From positions 1-64,000 of the forward strand of contig JAAZVZ010000007.1 in the NCBI GenBank assembly GCA_018623155.1: a stretch of DNA of 64,000 bases. Reading direction: 5' to 3'. Numbering within the stretch: the stretch's first letter is position 1; each line of letters opens with the position of its first letter. Positions 41,011 to 53,416 of this stretch are shown here, piece after piece. Below the pieces are notes generated by a model that saw only the letters and a program-made list of their open reading frames with translations, made no database searches and had not been told where the DNA came from. Origin of the DNA: Glaciecola sp. (lineage in GTDB: Bacteria; Pseudomonadota; Gammaproteobacteria; Enterobacterales; Alteromonadaceae). Both the position numbers and the translations under genes were made by a program.

Positions 41011-41049
41011 CATCATCGCTAAACATAGGTAAGAAAGAAAGAGACAACG

Positions 41050-41436
41050 GTGGCTATCGCGATAATCAGTAAGGGCGTCGTACTAGCCAAACGAGCATTA
41101 ATAGCTCAGAGCGTAATAGCACTAATAACAGTAATAATAAGTCTGCCTTTTTTTTCATTTCCCACAGTACTGAACTATGCTGCAGGCGCATGTATCAGTA
41201 TTTTACCTAATCTAGTGTTTACCTATTTTGCGTTCCGTTACAGTGGCGCAACCAAAAAACACTTAGTCATGAAGAGCATGAGCCAAGGCTCCAAATTAAA
41301 ATTGGCTGCAACGATTATATTGTTTGTGATGGCATATAAGCTATTACCAACCGCCCCTGTGGCACTACTGGTAGGCTTTGCAATCACAACTGCGACTCAC
41401 ACCTTCTCTGTCATGTGGTTGAGCGCAAAAGGATAA
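41050..41436 (+). CDS. atpI: ATP synthase accessory protein AtpI
   Basis: A 128-residue membrane protein with four predicted hydrophobic segments, the expected form of AtpI. It is thought to assist assembly of the c-ring and magnesium uptake in some bacteria and is not essential for the enzyme. It starts with GTG behind AAAGAAAGAGA and opens the atpIBEFHAGDC operon. Confidence 0.88.
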   Translation: MAIAIISKGVVLAKRALIAQSVIALITVIISLPFFSFPTVLNYAAGACISILPNLVFTYFAFRYSGATKKHLVMKSMSQGSKLKLAATIILFVMAYKLLPTAPVALLVGFAITTATHTFSVMWLSAKG

Positions 41437-41459
41437 ATTTTAAATTACATATGGGTTAA

Positions 41460-42296
<837 letters not shown>

Positions 42297-42325
42297 TTTT
42301 TTAACTTTTTATTTTTTAACTTTAA

Positions 42326-42565
<240 letters not shown>

Positions 42566-42612
42566 TTTTTTTACGAACATTCTTTAGCGAATTTAAATAG
42601 GAGAGCGGTCAA

Positions 42613-43083
42613 ATGAATATCAACGCCACTCTAATAGGTCAATTAATTGCGTTTGCGGTCTTTGTATGGTTCTGTATGAAACATGTATGGCCACCACTTT
42701 TAGGCGCAATTGAAGAGCGTCAGAAGAAGATAGCCGATGGCTTGGAAGCTTCTGAAAAAGCTGAAAAAGACCTAGAAGAAGCTCAAGCACAAGTTGCTGA
42801 GCAATTAAAAGATGCCAAAGCGCAAGCAGCGGAAATCATCGACCAGGCCAAGAAGCGTGCGTCTCAAATCGTAGACGAAGAAACGCAGCGTGGCCATGCT
42901 GAGCGTGAGAAAATCATTGCTCAAGGCAATGCCGAGATCGAAGCTGAACGCAACCGTGCCAAAGAAGAATTGCGTAAGCAAGTCTCTGCGCTAGCCGTTG
43001 CAGGTGCTGAGAAAATCTTAGCGCGCGAAATCGATGAAAAAGCTCAAGCCGACATTGTTGCAAAACTTGTCGAAGAACTATAA
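42613..43083 (+). CDS. atpF: ATP synthase F0 subunit b
   Basis: The 156-residue peripheral-stalk subunit has one N-terminal membrane helix (about 5-25) followed by a long, highly charged alpha-helical region rich in Ala, Glu and Lys that forms the dimeric coiled stalk. Length and layout equal those of E. coli subunit b. Confidence 0.96.
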   Translation: MNINATLIGQLIAFAVFVWFCMKHVWPPLLGAIEERQKKIADGLEASEKAEKDLEEAQAQVAEQLKDAKAQAAEIIDQAKKRASQIVDEETQRGHAEREKIIAQGNAEIEAERNRAKEELRKQVSALAVAGAEKILAREIDEKAQADIVAKLVEEL

Positions 43084-43096
43084 GGGAGTCTGAGCC

Positions 43097-43630
43097 ATGT
43101 CTGAATTGACTACAGTTGCTCGCCCTTATGCCAAAGCGGCTTTTGATTTTGCAGTCGACAAAGGCGTCGTAGCACAATGGCAAGAAATGCTTTTGTTTGC
43201 TGGTGCTGTTGCCCAAGATGAAGCAGTAAATAGCATCATCACGAGTGCAATGAGCGCAGACAAACTAGCTGAAATTGTCATCGGTGTGTGCGGCGAACAA
43301 ATCGATGAGAACGGTCAAAACTTAATTAAAGTTTTGGCAGAGAACCAACGTTTACAAGCATTACCAGCGATTGCTGAATTGTTTAACGAATTTAAAGCAG
43401 ATTACGACAAAGAAATCGAAGTCGATGTTCAATCTGCTCTTGAATTAGACGCTAAACAGCAAGAAGCGCTTGGTAAAGCCTTAGAGAAACGTTTGGCACG
43501 TAAAGTGAAGCTTAATTGTAACGTGGATCCAAGTGTTGTGGCAGGTTTAGTCATTAAAGCCGGCGACATGATCATTGATGGTTCCGTCCATACTAAATTG
43601 AACCGTCTATCAGACGCGTTGCAAGCATAA
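43097..43630 (+). CDS. atpH: ATP synthase F1 subunit delta
   Basis: The 177-residue delta subunit links the b stalk to the top of the alpha/beta crown. The conserved N-terminal [14 protein letters not shown] motif and the C-terminal [25 protein letters not shown] signature are present. Only 13 bases separate it from each neighbour. Confidence 0.96.
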   Translation: MSELTTVARPYAKAAFDFAVDKGVVAQWQEMLLFAGAVAQDEAVNSIITSAMSADKLAEIVIGVCGEQIDENGQNLIKVLAENQRLQALPAIAELFNEFKADYDKEIEVDVQSALELDAKQQEALGKALEKRLARKVKLNCNVDPSVVAGLVIKAGDMIIDGSVHTKLNRLSDALQA

Positions 43631-43643
43631 CGGGGATAAGAGC

Positions 43644-45185
43644 ATGCAACTTAATTCCACTGAAATTGCAGAACTGATCAAAAAACGAATTGAGAAGTTT
43701 GAAGTAGTAAGTGAAGCTCGAAACGAAGGTACTATCGTTGGTGTAACCGACGGTATCATCCGCATTCACGGCTTAGCCGATGTCATGCAAGGTGAGATGA
43801 TCGAGCTTCCAGGTAATCGTTACGCTATCGCACTTAACTTAGAACGAGATTCTGTTGGTGCAGTAGTGATGGGTCCTTACGCGGACCTACAAGAAGGTAC
43901 AAAAGTTCAAGCAACTGGCCGTATCTTAGAAGTACCTGTTGGTAATGCATTACTAGGTCGTGTTGTAAACACACTAGGTGCACCCATTGATGGTAAAGGC
44001 GCGATTGACGCAGATGGCTTTGAGCCAGTTGAAAAAATCGCACCTGGTGTTATCGAACGTCAATCAGTTGACCAGCCAGTACAAACTGGTTATAAGTCTG
44101 TTGACTCGATGATTCCAATCGGTCGTGGTCAGCGTGAGTTGATTATCGGTGACCGTCAAACAGGTAAAACAGCATTAGCTGTTGATGCTATCATCGCTCA
44201 GAAAAACACAGGCATTAAGTGTGTGTATGTTGCGATCGGTCAGAAAGCATCAACCATTGCCAACGTAGTACGTAAGTTAGAAGAACACGGTGCGCTAGAA
44301 AACACCATCGTGGTAGCTGCTTCTGCATCAGAATCAGCAGCGCTTCAGTACTTAGCACCATATTCTGGTTGTACTATGGGTGAATACTTCCGTGACCGCG
44401 GTGAAGATGCGTTGATCATTTATGATGACTTATCTAAGCAAGCTGTTGCATATCGTCAGGTATCATTGCTATTGAAACGTCCTCCGGGCCGTGAAGCATA
44501 TCCTGGTGACGTATTCTACCTCCACTCGCGTCTACTAGAGCGTGCTGCTCGTGTTAACGCGGACTATGTTGAGAAATACACTAACGGTGAAGTGAAAGGT
44601 CAAACAGGTTCATTAACTGCATTACCTATCATTGAAACGCAAGCGGGTGACGTATCTGCATTTGTACCAACCAACGTTATCTCAATTACCGATGGTCAGA
44701 TCTTCTTAGAAACTGACTTGTTTAACTCAGGTATCCGTCCTGCTGTTAACGCTGGTATTTCAGTATCTCGTGTTGGTGGTGCAGCGCAAACCAAAATCAT
44801 CAAGAAGCTTGGTGGTGGTATCCGTTTAGCACTTGCTCAGTATCGTGAATTAGCGGCGTTCTCTCAGTTTGCATCAGATCTTGATGATGCGACACGTGCT
44901 CAGTTAGAGCATGGTGAGCGTGCGACTGAATTAATGAAGCAAAACCAATATGCACCTTTATCGGTTGCAGAGACGGCTTTCTCATTGTTCGCGATTGAAA
45001 AAGGTTTCCTACAAGACATTGACTTAACCAAAGTCCTAGACTTTGAAGCAGCTCTACATTCATATATGAATGCAGAACAAGCTGAACTAGTTAAGACTAT
45101 CAATGAAACCGGTAACTATAACGACGACATTGAGCAACAAATCCATGCAGCGATCACTAAATTTAAAGAGACGCAAACGTGGTAA
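43644..45185 (+). CDS. atpA: ATP synthase F1 subunit alpha
   Basis: The 513-residue non-catalytic nucleotide-binding subunit. The P-loop is GDRQTGKTA near residue 169, and the alpha arginine finger is expected in the C-terminal half of the [17 protein letters not shown] signature near 365. Codon use in the atp genes shows the strong bias expected of highly expressed genes. Confidence 0.98.
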   Translation: MQLNSTEIAELIKKRIEKFEVVSEARNEGTIVGVTDGIIRIHGLADVMQGEMIELPGNRYAIALNLERDSVGAVVMGPYADLQEGTKVQATGRILEVPVGNALLGRVVNTLGAPIDGKGAIDADGFEPVEKIAPGVIERQSVDQPVQTGYKSVDSMIPIGRGQRELIIGDRQTGKTALAVDAIIAQKNTGIKCVYVAIGQKASTIANVVRKLEEHGALENTIVVAASASESAALQYLAPYSGCTMGEYFRDRGEDALIIYDDLSKQAVAYRQVSLLLKRPPGREAYPGDVFYLHSRLLERAARVNADYVEKYTNGEVKGQTGSLTALPIIETQAGDVSAFVPTNVISITDGQIFLETDLFNSGIRPAVNAGISVSRVGGAAQTKIIKKLGGGIRLALAQYRELAAFSQFASDLDDATRAQLEHGERATELMKQNQYAPLSVAETAFSLFAIEKGFLQDIDLTKVLDFEAALHSYMNAEQAELVKTINETGNYNDDIEQQIHAAITKFKETQTW

Positions 45186-45245
45186 TCAATGTGCCTTTAC
45201 GCGGAAACGTGTAAAGGCTAATCGTTTAGTAACGGAGAAATAGTC

Positions 45246-46106
45246 ATGGCTAGCGGTAAAGAGATAAAAGGTAAGATTGGGAGTATCAAAAATACTCAAA
45301 AGATTACCAGTGCGATGGAAATGATGGCTGCGTCTAAGATTAAAAAGGCGCAAGACCGGATGGCGGCTACCCGTCCCTATGCACAAAACATGCTAAAAGT
45401 GATTGGTCATATTGCCAATGGTAGTTTGGAATATCGTCATCCTTATATGGAAGACCGTGAAGTCAAGCGCGTTGGTTATATTGTAGTATCGACAGACCGT
45501 GGTCTGTGTGGTGGCCTAAACTCAAATGAGTTTAAGTTGGTTGCTAAAGATGTTGCAAAATGGCAAGAACAAGGTGTTGAGGTTTCCTTTGCAGCACTCG
45601 GCGGCAAAGCAGTGGGATTCTTCTCGCGCTTTGGTGGCAACGTGTTAGCAGCGGAATCTGGTTTAGGCGACAAGCCTAAATTAGCCGACATCGTGGGCTT
45701 GGTTCGCGTGATGTTAGACGCATATGATAATGGCGATTTAGATCGCATTTATCTTGTGTATAACCACTTCGAATCTACCATGTCACAGGTACCTGTGGCC
45801 AATCAGTTATTACCTTTGCCAAAGTCGGAAGACGAAGATTTACAGCATCGCTGGGATTATATCTACGAGCCAGATCCAAAAGAAATTTTGGAAACATTAA
45901 TGGTTCGTTACATTGAATCTCAAGTGTATCAAGGGGTTGTTGAGAATGCTGCAGCAGAACAAGCTGCCCGTATGGTGGCTATGAAAGCTGCAACGGATAA
46001 CGCAGGTAATCTCATCGACGAATTACAATTGGTATACAACAAAGCACGTCAAGCGGCAATTACTCAGGAAATCTCTGAGATTGTTGGCGGCGCGGCAGCG
46101 GTGTAG
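45246..46106 (+). CDS. atpG: ATP synthase F1 subunit gamma
   Basis: The 286-residue central rotor shaft. The N-terminal coiled-coil helix includes [21 protein letters not shown] and the C-terminal helix ends with [19 protein letters not shown], the family signature. The length matches E. coli. Confidence 0.97.
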   Translation: MASGKEIKGKIGSIKNTQKITSAMEMMAASKIKKAQDRMAATRPYAQNMLKVIGHIANGSLEYRHPYMEDREVKRVGYIVVSTDRGLCGGLNSNEFKLVAKDVAKWQEQGVEVSFAALGGKAVGFFSRFGGNVLAAESGLGDKPKLADIVGLVRVMLDAYDNGDLDRIYLVYNHFESTMSQVPVANQLLPLPKSEDEDLQHRWDYIYEPDPKEILETLMVRYIESQVYQGVVENAAAEQAARMVAMKAATDNAGNLIDELQLVYNKARQAAITQEISEIVGGAAAV

Positions 46107-46127
46107 GCAAGGTTTATTAAGGTTTAA

Positions 46128-47522
<1,395 letters not shown>

Positions 47523-47563
47523 GGCTTTTGCTTAACAACTGATACCACGTATAAGGGGGTTAT

Positions 47564-47986
47564 ATGGCAACAGCAACAGTACACTTGAGTGTTGTATCGG
47601 CGGAAGGTGCTATCTTCCATGGCGATGTATCTGCAATTCAAGTGACAGGTAGTGAAGGTGAGCTAGGTATTCATCCTGGTCACGCGCCACTATTGACAGC
47701 CTTGCGCCCTGGAATGGTTCGTTTAGTTGAAAACGATGCAGAACAATTCATCTATATTGCTGGCGGTACTTTAGAAGTACAACCACAAGCTGTGACGGTA
47801 CTGGCTGATACAGCAGTACGTGCAGAAGATCTAGATGAAGGTGCAGCACAAGAAGCTAAGCGTCACGCAGAAGAACAAATTGCGAATCCGGGTGCTGACT
47901 TCGACCATCAAACTGCAGCGTTGCAGTTGGAAGAAGCCATTGCGCAGTTACGTCTGATCAAACAGATGTCTCAATTACGCAAATAA
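47564..47986 (+). CDS. atpC: ATP synthase F1 subunit epsilon
   Basis: The 140-residue epsilon subunit has the N-terminal beta-sandwich ([19 protein letters not shown] near residues 31-49) and a C-terminal helical hairpin that can inhibit ATP hydrolysis. It closes the operon and is followed by an intrinsic terminator. Confidence 0.96.
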   Translation: MATATVHLSVVSAEGAIFHGDVSAIQVTGSEGELGIHPGHAPLLTALRPGMVRLVENDAEQFIYIAGGTLEVQPQAVTVLADTAVRAEDLDEGAAQEAKRHAEEQIANPGADFDHQTAALQLEEAIAQLRLIKQMSQLRK

Positions 47987-48005
47987 GCTCGACAATATCA
48001 AATTA

Positions 48006-48031
48006 AAAACCCAGCCATGTGCTGGGTTTTT
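48006..48031 (+). terminator. Terminator of the atp operon
   Basis: AAAACCCAGC (48006-48015) and GCTGGGTTTT (48021-48030) form a 10-bp perfect stem with loop CATGT and a following T-rich run, 20 bases after the atpC stop codon. Confidence 0.9.
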
Positions 48032-48144
48032 GTTTTGTTACGGTCAACATCATATTTGATCTAAGAAAAAGGCTTAGAAATCACTATTGGTTAAAATAGT
48101 TTTAGCTTGCTAAAATCAAAATACATTGTCTCAAGGAATGGAAT

Positions 48145-48786
48145 ATGACCACTGTTGTTTTAGTTGATGATCATCAAATGGTCAGAGATGGCTTTTATCA
48201 GTTAATTGAACTTTCACCCGATTTTGAAATTATTGGTGCGTTTGGCACGGTCGCTGATGCCATCGAGTCAGAGGCCTTATTGACAACAGATATCTTAGTG
48301 ACCGATATCTCGATGCAAACCGAAGACAATGGATTTACCTTGGTTGAATATGTCAACACGCATAATAGCTACTGCAAAACCATTTTGGTCAGTATGTACG
48401 AGAACACGCATTACATCAATCAAGCAAGAGCCTTAGGTGTCAAAGGGTTTGTGAGTAAACGGGAAGCGTCTGAGACTCTGATACATGCTTTACAAGAGGT
48501 TCAAGCGGGTAATGTCTATTTTAGCGAAGAGATTAAAGAGCGGATGCCACAGGCAGAAGCGACCTTGCAGCAATTTAACGAGTTAACTCATCGCGAACAG
48601 GTAGTCTTTTTGGAATTAGCCAAAGGGCATGAAGTCAAACATATTTCTAGTTATCTTGATATTGCCGTCAAAACAGTTCATACCCACCGACGCAATATCA
48701 TGAACAAATTCCAATATAATTCTACCTTCCAATTAACCAAATTTGCATTAAAACACGGTATTATAGAACACACTGAATTATGTTGA
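48145..48786 (+). CDS. NarL/FixJ-family response regulator (orphan)
   Basis: The 213-residue protein has an N-terminal receiver domain with acidic pocket D8-D9, phosphoacceptor D54 in the VTDISMQ segment and the conserved lysine in GFVSKREA, followed by a LuxR-type helix-turn-helix (LTHREQVVFLELAKG and VKTVHTHRRNIMNKF). It should bind DNA when phosphorylated. No sensor kinase gene lies nearby, so the partner and the regulon are unknown. Confidence 0.88.
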   Translation: MTTVVLVDDHQMVRDGFYQLIELSPDFEIIGAFGTVADAIESEALLTTDILVTDISMQTEDNGFTLVEYVNTHNSYCKTILVSMYENTHYINQARALGVKGFVSKREASETLIHALQEVQAGNVYFSEEIKERMPQAEATLQQFNELTHREQVVFLELAKGHEVKHISSYLDIAVKTVHTHRRNIMNKFQYNSTFQLTKFALKHGIIEHTELC

Positions 48787-48804
48787 TGTGATGTCAACGC
48801 ATTA

Positions 48805-49134
48805 ATGGTTAAGCGGTTCGGACGGTTATATACCCAATTACACTCTGTTTATCCCGCTGATACTTATGGCGACCCGTTTTGGTGGTGTAGGGGTCATGCT
48901 GATATCTATATCAGTGTATATCATTTGATGCATTGGTTACGCCATGGGCTATACCGCACTTTGGAAGGCCCATATTTTGCCGAAAAACTGCATCTAGCCA
49001 ATATCGATTATCAAGTTAAGCACCTCGATTTATACGAGGCACACGGTTGTGTTGCTGCGTTTAACGAGGATTGCATGATCAGCGATTCTGATGGCTTTAT
49101 GATCGAAATCAAACTACCCTATGAAAGGAAGTAA
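48805..49134 (+). CDS. Hypothetical protein
   Basis: A 109-residue, His- and Tyr-rich protein (for example the WWCRGHADIYISVYHLMHWL region near residue 26) with no signal peptide and no family I recognise. There is no clear ribosome-binding site before the ATG. It lies 18 bases after the response-regulator gene and just ahead of the glutathione transferase gene, so it may belong to the same transcript. Confidence 0.5.
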   Translation: MVKRFGRLYTQLHSVYPADTYGDPFWWCRGHADIYISVYHLMHWLRHGLYRTLEGPYFAEKLHLANIDYQVKHLDLYEAHGCVAAFNEDCMISDSDGFMIEIKLPYERK

Positions 49135-49144
49135 GGAGAGAGAT

Positions 49145-49744
49145 ATGATCTTATACGGTGACGCACGATCGGGCAATTGTTACAAATGCCAGTTAATCTC
49201 GGCGCTCATTGGCATTGAATATCAGTGGCAGGACATCGATATAATGATGGGTGATACCCAGAAGCCGGATTTTATGAGTAAAAATCCTTTAGGCAAAATC
49301 CCAATTCTTGAATTAGACGACGGCAAAATACTGAGCGAGTCCAATGCGATCATCAATTATCTGGCACAAGGGACTTCACTTTATCCTGCTGATCCATGGC
49401 AACAAGCACTAATTCAACAGTGGCAGTTCTTTGAGCAGTACTCCCATGAGCCCTATATTGCGGTAGCTCGGTTTATCCAGTTATATCAAGGTATGCCAGA
49501 TGAACGTCTTGAAGAATACCAACGCATTGTACCAAGAGGTTACCAGGCTTTAGACCATCTAGAGAACGCTTTGTCCAATGCGCTTTTTGTGTGCGGTGAT
49601 ACGATCACCACAGCCGATGTTTCACTATTTGCCTACACGCATGTTGCGCATGAAGGCGGTTTTGATTTGTCTAGGTATCCTAATATTCTACAATGGATTA
49701 AACGCATTAAAGCGACACCAAGTTTTATTCCGATGCATGTCTGA
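49145..49744 (+). CDS. Glutathione S-transferase family protein
   Basis: A 199-residue protein with a thioredoxin-like N-terminal domain (MILYGDARSGNCYK, then the NPLGKIPILELDDGKILSESNAI glutathione-binding segment near residues 45-70) and an all-helical C-terminal domain. This is the usual architecture of bacterial GSTs. I chose the ATG at 49145, since the longer frame from 49121 overlaps the gene before it. Its final 8 bases overlap the hrpB start. The substrate is unknown. Confidence 0.85.
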   Translation: MILYGDARSGNCYKCQLISALIGIEYQWQDIDIMMGDTQKPDFMSKNPLGKIPILELDDGKILSESNAIINYLAQGTSLYPADPWQQALIQQWQFFEQYSHEPYIAVARFIQLYQGMPDERLEEYQRIVPRGYQALDHLENALSNALFVCGDTITTADVSLFAYTHVAHEGGFDLSRYPNILQWIKRIKATPSFIPMHV

Positions 49745-52220
49745 TTTACCCATTACGCCTAAGTTACCAGAGATTTGTCAAACGCTCATAACGGAGCGTC
49801 GTTTAGTGCTGAGTGCAGAACCGGGTGCGGGGAAGTCGACACAAGTACCGCTTGCGCTGTTGGAGGAGCCAGCATTTGCGAGGCAACACATCATCATGCT
49901 TGAGCCGCGTCGTGTGGCAGTTAAGGCGCTGGCTGAATATCTGGCTGCGTGTTTAGGTGAAACGGTGGGTCAAACAGTTGGGTATCAAGTACGCAATGAG
50001 GCAAAGCACAGTTCGAATACGCGTTTATTGATTGTCACGGAAGGGGTTTTGACGCGTAAGATCCAATCTGATCCAGAACTGGAAGGGGTGGGATGTGTTA
50101 TCTTTGACGAATTTCACGAGCGCAGTGTGCATGCGGATTTAGGCCTATTGTTATGTCGTGAGGTCCAGCAAAGCTTAAGGGATGATTTGGCTGTACTCGT
50201 TATGTCGGCCACTCTAGACAGTGAACAGGTCAGCCAATATCTAGATAATGCGCCCGTCATAACGTGCGAAGGGCGAAGCTTCCCCATTGATATCGAGTAT
50301 CAACCATTAGCGTCAAATATTTCACCTTTTCCGCAGATAGGAAAAGCGATCGCTACTGAACTGAGCCGAACCTCAGGTGATATTTTGGTGTTCTTGGCGG
50401 GACAAGGAGATATCAACCGAGTACAGCAATGGTGTGAAGATAATATTTCCGGTGAAGCTGAGTTTTATCCTTTATACGGCGCGATGGATCTTAAAGCGCA
50501 ACAGAAATTGATGAGACCAATACATACACCAGGTAGGCGGGTGATTTTGTCGACCAACATAGCTCAAACCAGTTTAACGATCCCAAATATTACCAGTGTG
50601 ATTGATACGGGTTTACATAAGATCGCTCAATTTGATCTTAAAAGTGGTTTAACTCGGTTAATAACGGAACGGATCAGTGCAGCTGACGCAAAGCAAAGAG
50701 CAGGTCGTGCTGGGCGAATACAGGCAGGCCGTTGCATTCGTCTTTGGGCACAGTCGCAACCACTTTTGCCATTTACGCCTGTCGAGATTGCGCGAGTCGA
50801 TCCAACCGACTTAATGTTGGAATTGACGGCTTGGGGACATCCAGTATTGTCTAAAGCTCCTTGGCTTGAAGTCGATTGGCTCGATGCACCCCCTAACCAT
50901 CATTTGGCATATGCGCGTGATGGGTTGCTAGGCATTGATGCGCTAGCTTGCAATGGGCAGCTCACAACTCATGGTCGGTCGTTATTGGATTTTGGTTTGG
51001 ATTGGCGCAGTGCACACATGATTTTGCGTTGTCTAGATATTTCACCTGATACCGCGATGGCGGCGGTCGTGTTGGCCGCTTTATTAGGCGAACGAGATGT
51101 GTTGATGGGCGCACAGAGTGTTGATGTACGCTTAAGGATTTATGCGGTGTTGGCATACGGTCGCGGTGAGAGAATGGATGGCAAGTGTCATCATGTAGCG
51201 TTGCGCAATGTACAGCAAACGGTGGCGCGTTTGTGTCGGCGTTTCTCATTAAAACTGCCAGCGCAACTGTCTGATAGCGCGATTGTAGAAGCTTGTATTA
51301 CCGGGTTTGCTGAGCGGTTAGCGAAGCGAACTGGTATTGGTTATACCATGGCTATGGGACGAGGTGTTCGTCTTGATGATATGGATGGGTTAGCTCGCTA
51401 CGATTGGTGCGTTGTGCTTGATGCCGATGTTCAGCAAAGTCATGGTCGAGTTTTTCTGGCAATGCCGGTTGTGTCTGAGTATATTCTATCTGAGCTACCC
51501 ACGCATAAAACGATCATCGCTCAATACACTAATAATGCATTGAATATTGTGGCGCGAGAGATGTTTGGGGCATTGACGATACATGAGACAGTAGTCGCCG
51601 ATCCCGATCCAGAAACATATCAAAAAGCCTTATGTCACCTACTCCAAACACAAGGATTGTCCTTTTTACGTTGGGATGAAACATGTGAACGTTGGCTATC
51701 TCGGGTCAAATGGCTCGGCGAGACGTGTCCAGAGAGTTTCCCTCAGATTGATGAAGCGTATTTGCTAGACCACATCGATACGTGGTTATTGGCTTATCAA
51801 ACGCCGCTCGTTCGCATCAAAACCTTGCAACAAATTGCATTAATGCCATTATTAAATGCTGTTTTAGACTATGAGCAGCAGTCTATTTTGGCACAAGAAG
51901 CGCCTGAAAGTTACCTTGCACCGAGCGGGCAAAAGGTCAGTATACGCTACAGTCATCAGCATGCACCTACAGTGAGCTTGCAATTGCAATGGGTGTTTGG
52001 TGAGCTTGCTTCACCTCTATTGGGATGGGGTAAAGTTCCGCTGAGATTTGAGTTGCTATCGCCAGCTCAAAGACCGATTCAAACTACACAAGATTTGGCG
52101 GGGTTTTGGCATAACACATATCAAGACGTAGCCAAAGAAATGCGCGGTCGTTATCCAAAACATCGATGGCCCGACGACCCATTGTCCGAAATAGCAGGGG
52201 CTTCGATTAAACGCCGTTAG
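49737..52220 (+). CDS. hrpB: ATP-dependent RNA helicase HrpB
   Basis: An 827-residue DExH helicase of the HrpB family. Visible are Walker A EPGAGKSTQVP near residue 28, the DEFHER box near 120, SATL near 155, and the helicase-C motifs STNIAQTSLTIP and QRAGRAGR near 260-330, followed by the HrpB-specific C-terminal domain. The role of HrpB in proteobacteria is not well defined. The start at 49737 overlaps the GST gene by 8 bases; the longer in-frame extension lies inside that gene. Confidence 0.92.
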   Translation: MSDLPITPKLPEICQTLITERRLVLSAEPGAGKSTQVPLALLEEPAFARQHIIMLEPRRVAVKALAEYLAACLGETVGQTVGYQVRNEAKHSSNTRLLIVTEGVLTRKIQSDPELEGVGCVIFDEFHERSVHADLGLLLCREVQQSLRDDLAVLVMSATLDSEQVSQYLDNAPVITCEGRSFPIDIEYQPLASNISPFPQIGKAIATELSRTSGDILVFLAGQGDINRVQQWCEDNISGEAEFYPLYGAMDLKAQQKLMRPIHTPGRRVILSTNIAQTSLTIPNITSVIDTGLHKIAQFDLKSGLTRLITERISAADAKQRAGRAGRIQAGRCIRLWAQSQPLLPFTPVEIARVDPTDLMLELTAWGHPVLSKAPWLEVDWLDAPPNHHLAYARDGLLGIDALACNGQLTTHGRSLLDFGLDWRSAHMILRCLDISPDTAMAAVVLAALLGERDVLMGAQSVDVRLRIYAVLAYGRGERMDGKCHHVALRNVQQTVARLCRRFSLKLPAQLSDSAIVEACITGFAERLAKRTGIGYTMAMGRGVRLDDMDGLARYDWCVVLDADVQQSHGRVFLAMPVVSEYILSELPTHKTIIAQYTNNALNIVAREMFGALTIHETVVADPDPETYQKALCHLLQTQGLSFLRWDETCERWLSRVKWLGETCPESFPQIDEAYLLDHIDTWLLAYQTPLVRIKTLQQIALMPLLNAVLDYEQQSILAQEAPESYLAPSGQKVSIRYSHQHAPTVSLQLQWVFGELASPLLGWGKVPLRFELLSPAQRPIQTTQDLAGFWHNTYQDVAKEMRGRYPKHRWPDDPLSEIAGASIKRR

Positions 52221-52418
52221 CCGTTTGCCAACTGAAAGGTTTGTAGTATAGACCTATAATGCTATCGTCAATACTAAACCATGGCATATCTTTGTGAAAC
52301 AAATTCATATCCTATGCTCCAGTTGTAACCATAGATAAAAATAAATAATTACATTGTATATACACGCGCACCTAAAATTTAAGTTCATTTGTGTAAGTAA
52401 AAGATCTTGAGAGGGAGA

Positions 52419-52832
52419 TTAAAAATAAATTTCGGCGCTCAATTCAAAAACTAAGGATTCTTTGGTAGAAAGCGTACTGTTTTGTGTTTGAATATATTGA
52501 ATTTGAGGTTTTAGTAAGTATCGGTTGTACCACTGTTGTTGATAATACAATTCATACATAACAGGAGTGTCTTTTACCATGGGGCTGAGTGCATCAAGGT
52601 ATGATGCTTCCACTCCTAGGACACTCTTGCTCGTCGGGGTATCGATAATTCTCCACTCCCCCGCCCACTGAATAGCACGATGTTGTATCCAATGGTCAGC
52701 TTTTGTTGGTTCGACTAGAGGGGGCTGTAATGCAAATATGCTAATTACATCCTGGTCTCGTGCGTGAGATGAACCCGTCAATATGACACTGAATACACAA
52801 AACCCGTATAAAAACCTCGCCTTCCATCGCAT
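52419..52832 (-). CDS. Short exported protein resembling the C-terminus of an OprB-type porin
   Basis: The 137-residue protein has a signal peptide cleaved near residue 25 (after SSHA). The mature part ends with alternating strands (YELYYQQQWYNRYLLKPQIQYIQ near 92-114) and a terminal phenylalanine, typical of outer-membrane barrel ends. The pattern resembles the last strands of carbohydrate-selective OprB porins, which are about three times longer. It is too short for a full barrel, so it may be a deletion product or a small periplasmic protein. Confidence 0.5.
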   Translation of the reverse strand: MRWKARFLYGFCVFSVILTGSSHARDQDVISIFALQPPLVEPTKADHWIQHRAIQWAGEWRIIDTPTSKSVLGVEASYLDALSPMVKDTPVMYELYYQQQWYNRYLLKPQIQYIQTQNSTLSTKESLVFELSAEIYF

Positions 52833-53396
52833 ACGTAGATTCTGTCCCTAGATTTTGTCATTCAGTTTTATTGTATCGACACATAAGCGATAAATTTAAA
52901 TGAAAAAAATGAATAATCCGCCTAAAGCTCGGACTAGAATGGCGATATCGGCAGTTTTTTTAAAACTTTAGTTTTTTTTGCAAAAAAACTGGAAAAATTT
53001 TCAATCTTCAACAATTCTAAAAGTATATTTTCTGATTGAGTAGCAATATGCTGAGTATATTGACGCGTAAAAAATGGAATACTGCAACAGTATCTAGTCG
53101 ACTATGCAATACTCTACCCTTTTTCAAATGGTAAGCTTGCCGTATCTACACCCTAACTAAAAGGGCGCTATGGTCTATTTGCTAAAACAAATTAACACGC
53201 ATTTAGACTTCAGTGAAAAAGGAAAGATATATGTTAGTAGTTGATATTCACAACACCCAAAACAAAACAAAAATATGGATGGTTTCTCGGCATCTTGGCC
53301 TAGTGATAGAAGATGATGTCTATTGATACTAAATACTATGACATAAAAAAGAAGACGGTAAAGCTGTTCGAAAGGACCGAAAATCATTCCATGTTC
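52833..53396. other. Intergenic region with degenerate coding traces
   Basis: A 564-base AT-rich gap between the porin-like gene and the WYL regulator gene. The first 400 bases show no gene; the only feature I see is a homopolymer-rich stretch near 52950-53010. The last part holds an interrupted reading frame listed separately. No insertion-sequence ends or long repeats were seen. Confidence 0.5.
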
Positions 53397-53416
53397 TCAA
53401 AACACCCACCGCTTGA
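53231..53416 (+). pseudogene. Possible degenerate small gene with compensating frameshifts
   Basis: After a good ribosome-binding site (AAGGAAA) an ATG opens 31 codons ending IEDDVY and a stop at 53324. The same frame resumes after three stops as KEDGKAVRKDRKSFHVLKT up to 53416. The stops are avoided if the middle piece (SIDTKYYDIK) is read in another frame, with the return shift in a run of six A at 53345-53350. This looks like a small protein broken by two indels, but no family is recognised. It ends inside the 3' end of the WYL gene. Confidence 0.25.

Noticed and set aside
40786-41049. Possible small RNA between parB and atpI
   Set aside because: Only the atp promoter is convincing; no terminator hairpin or conserved element is visible.
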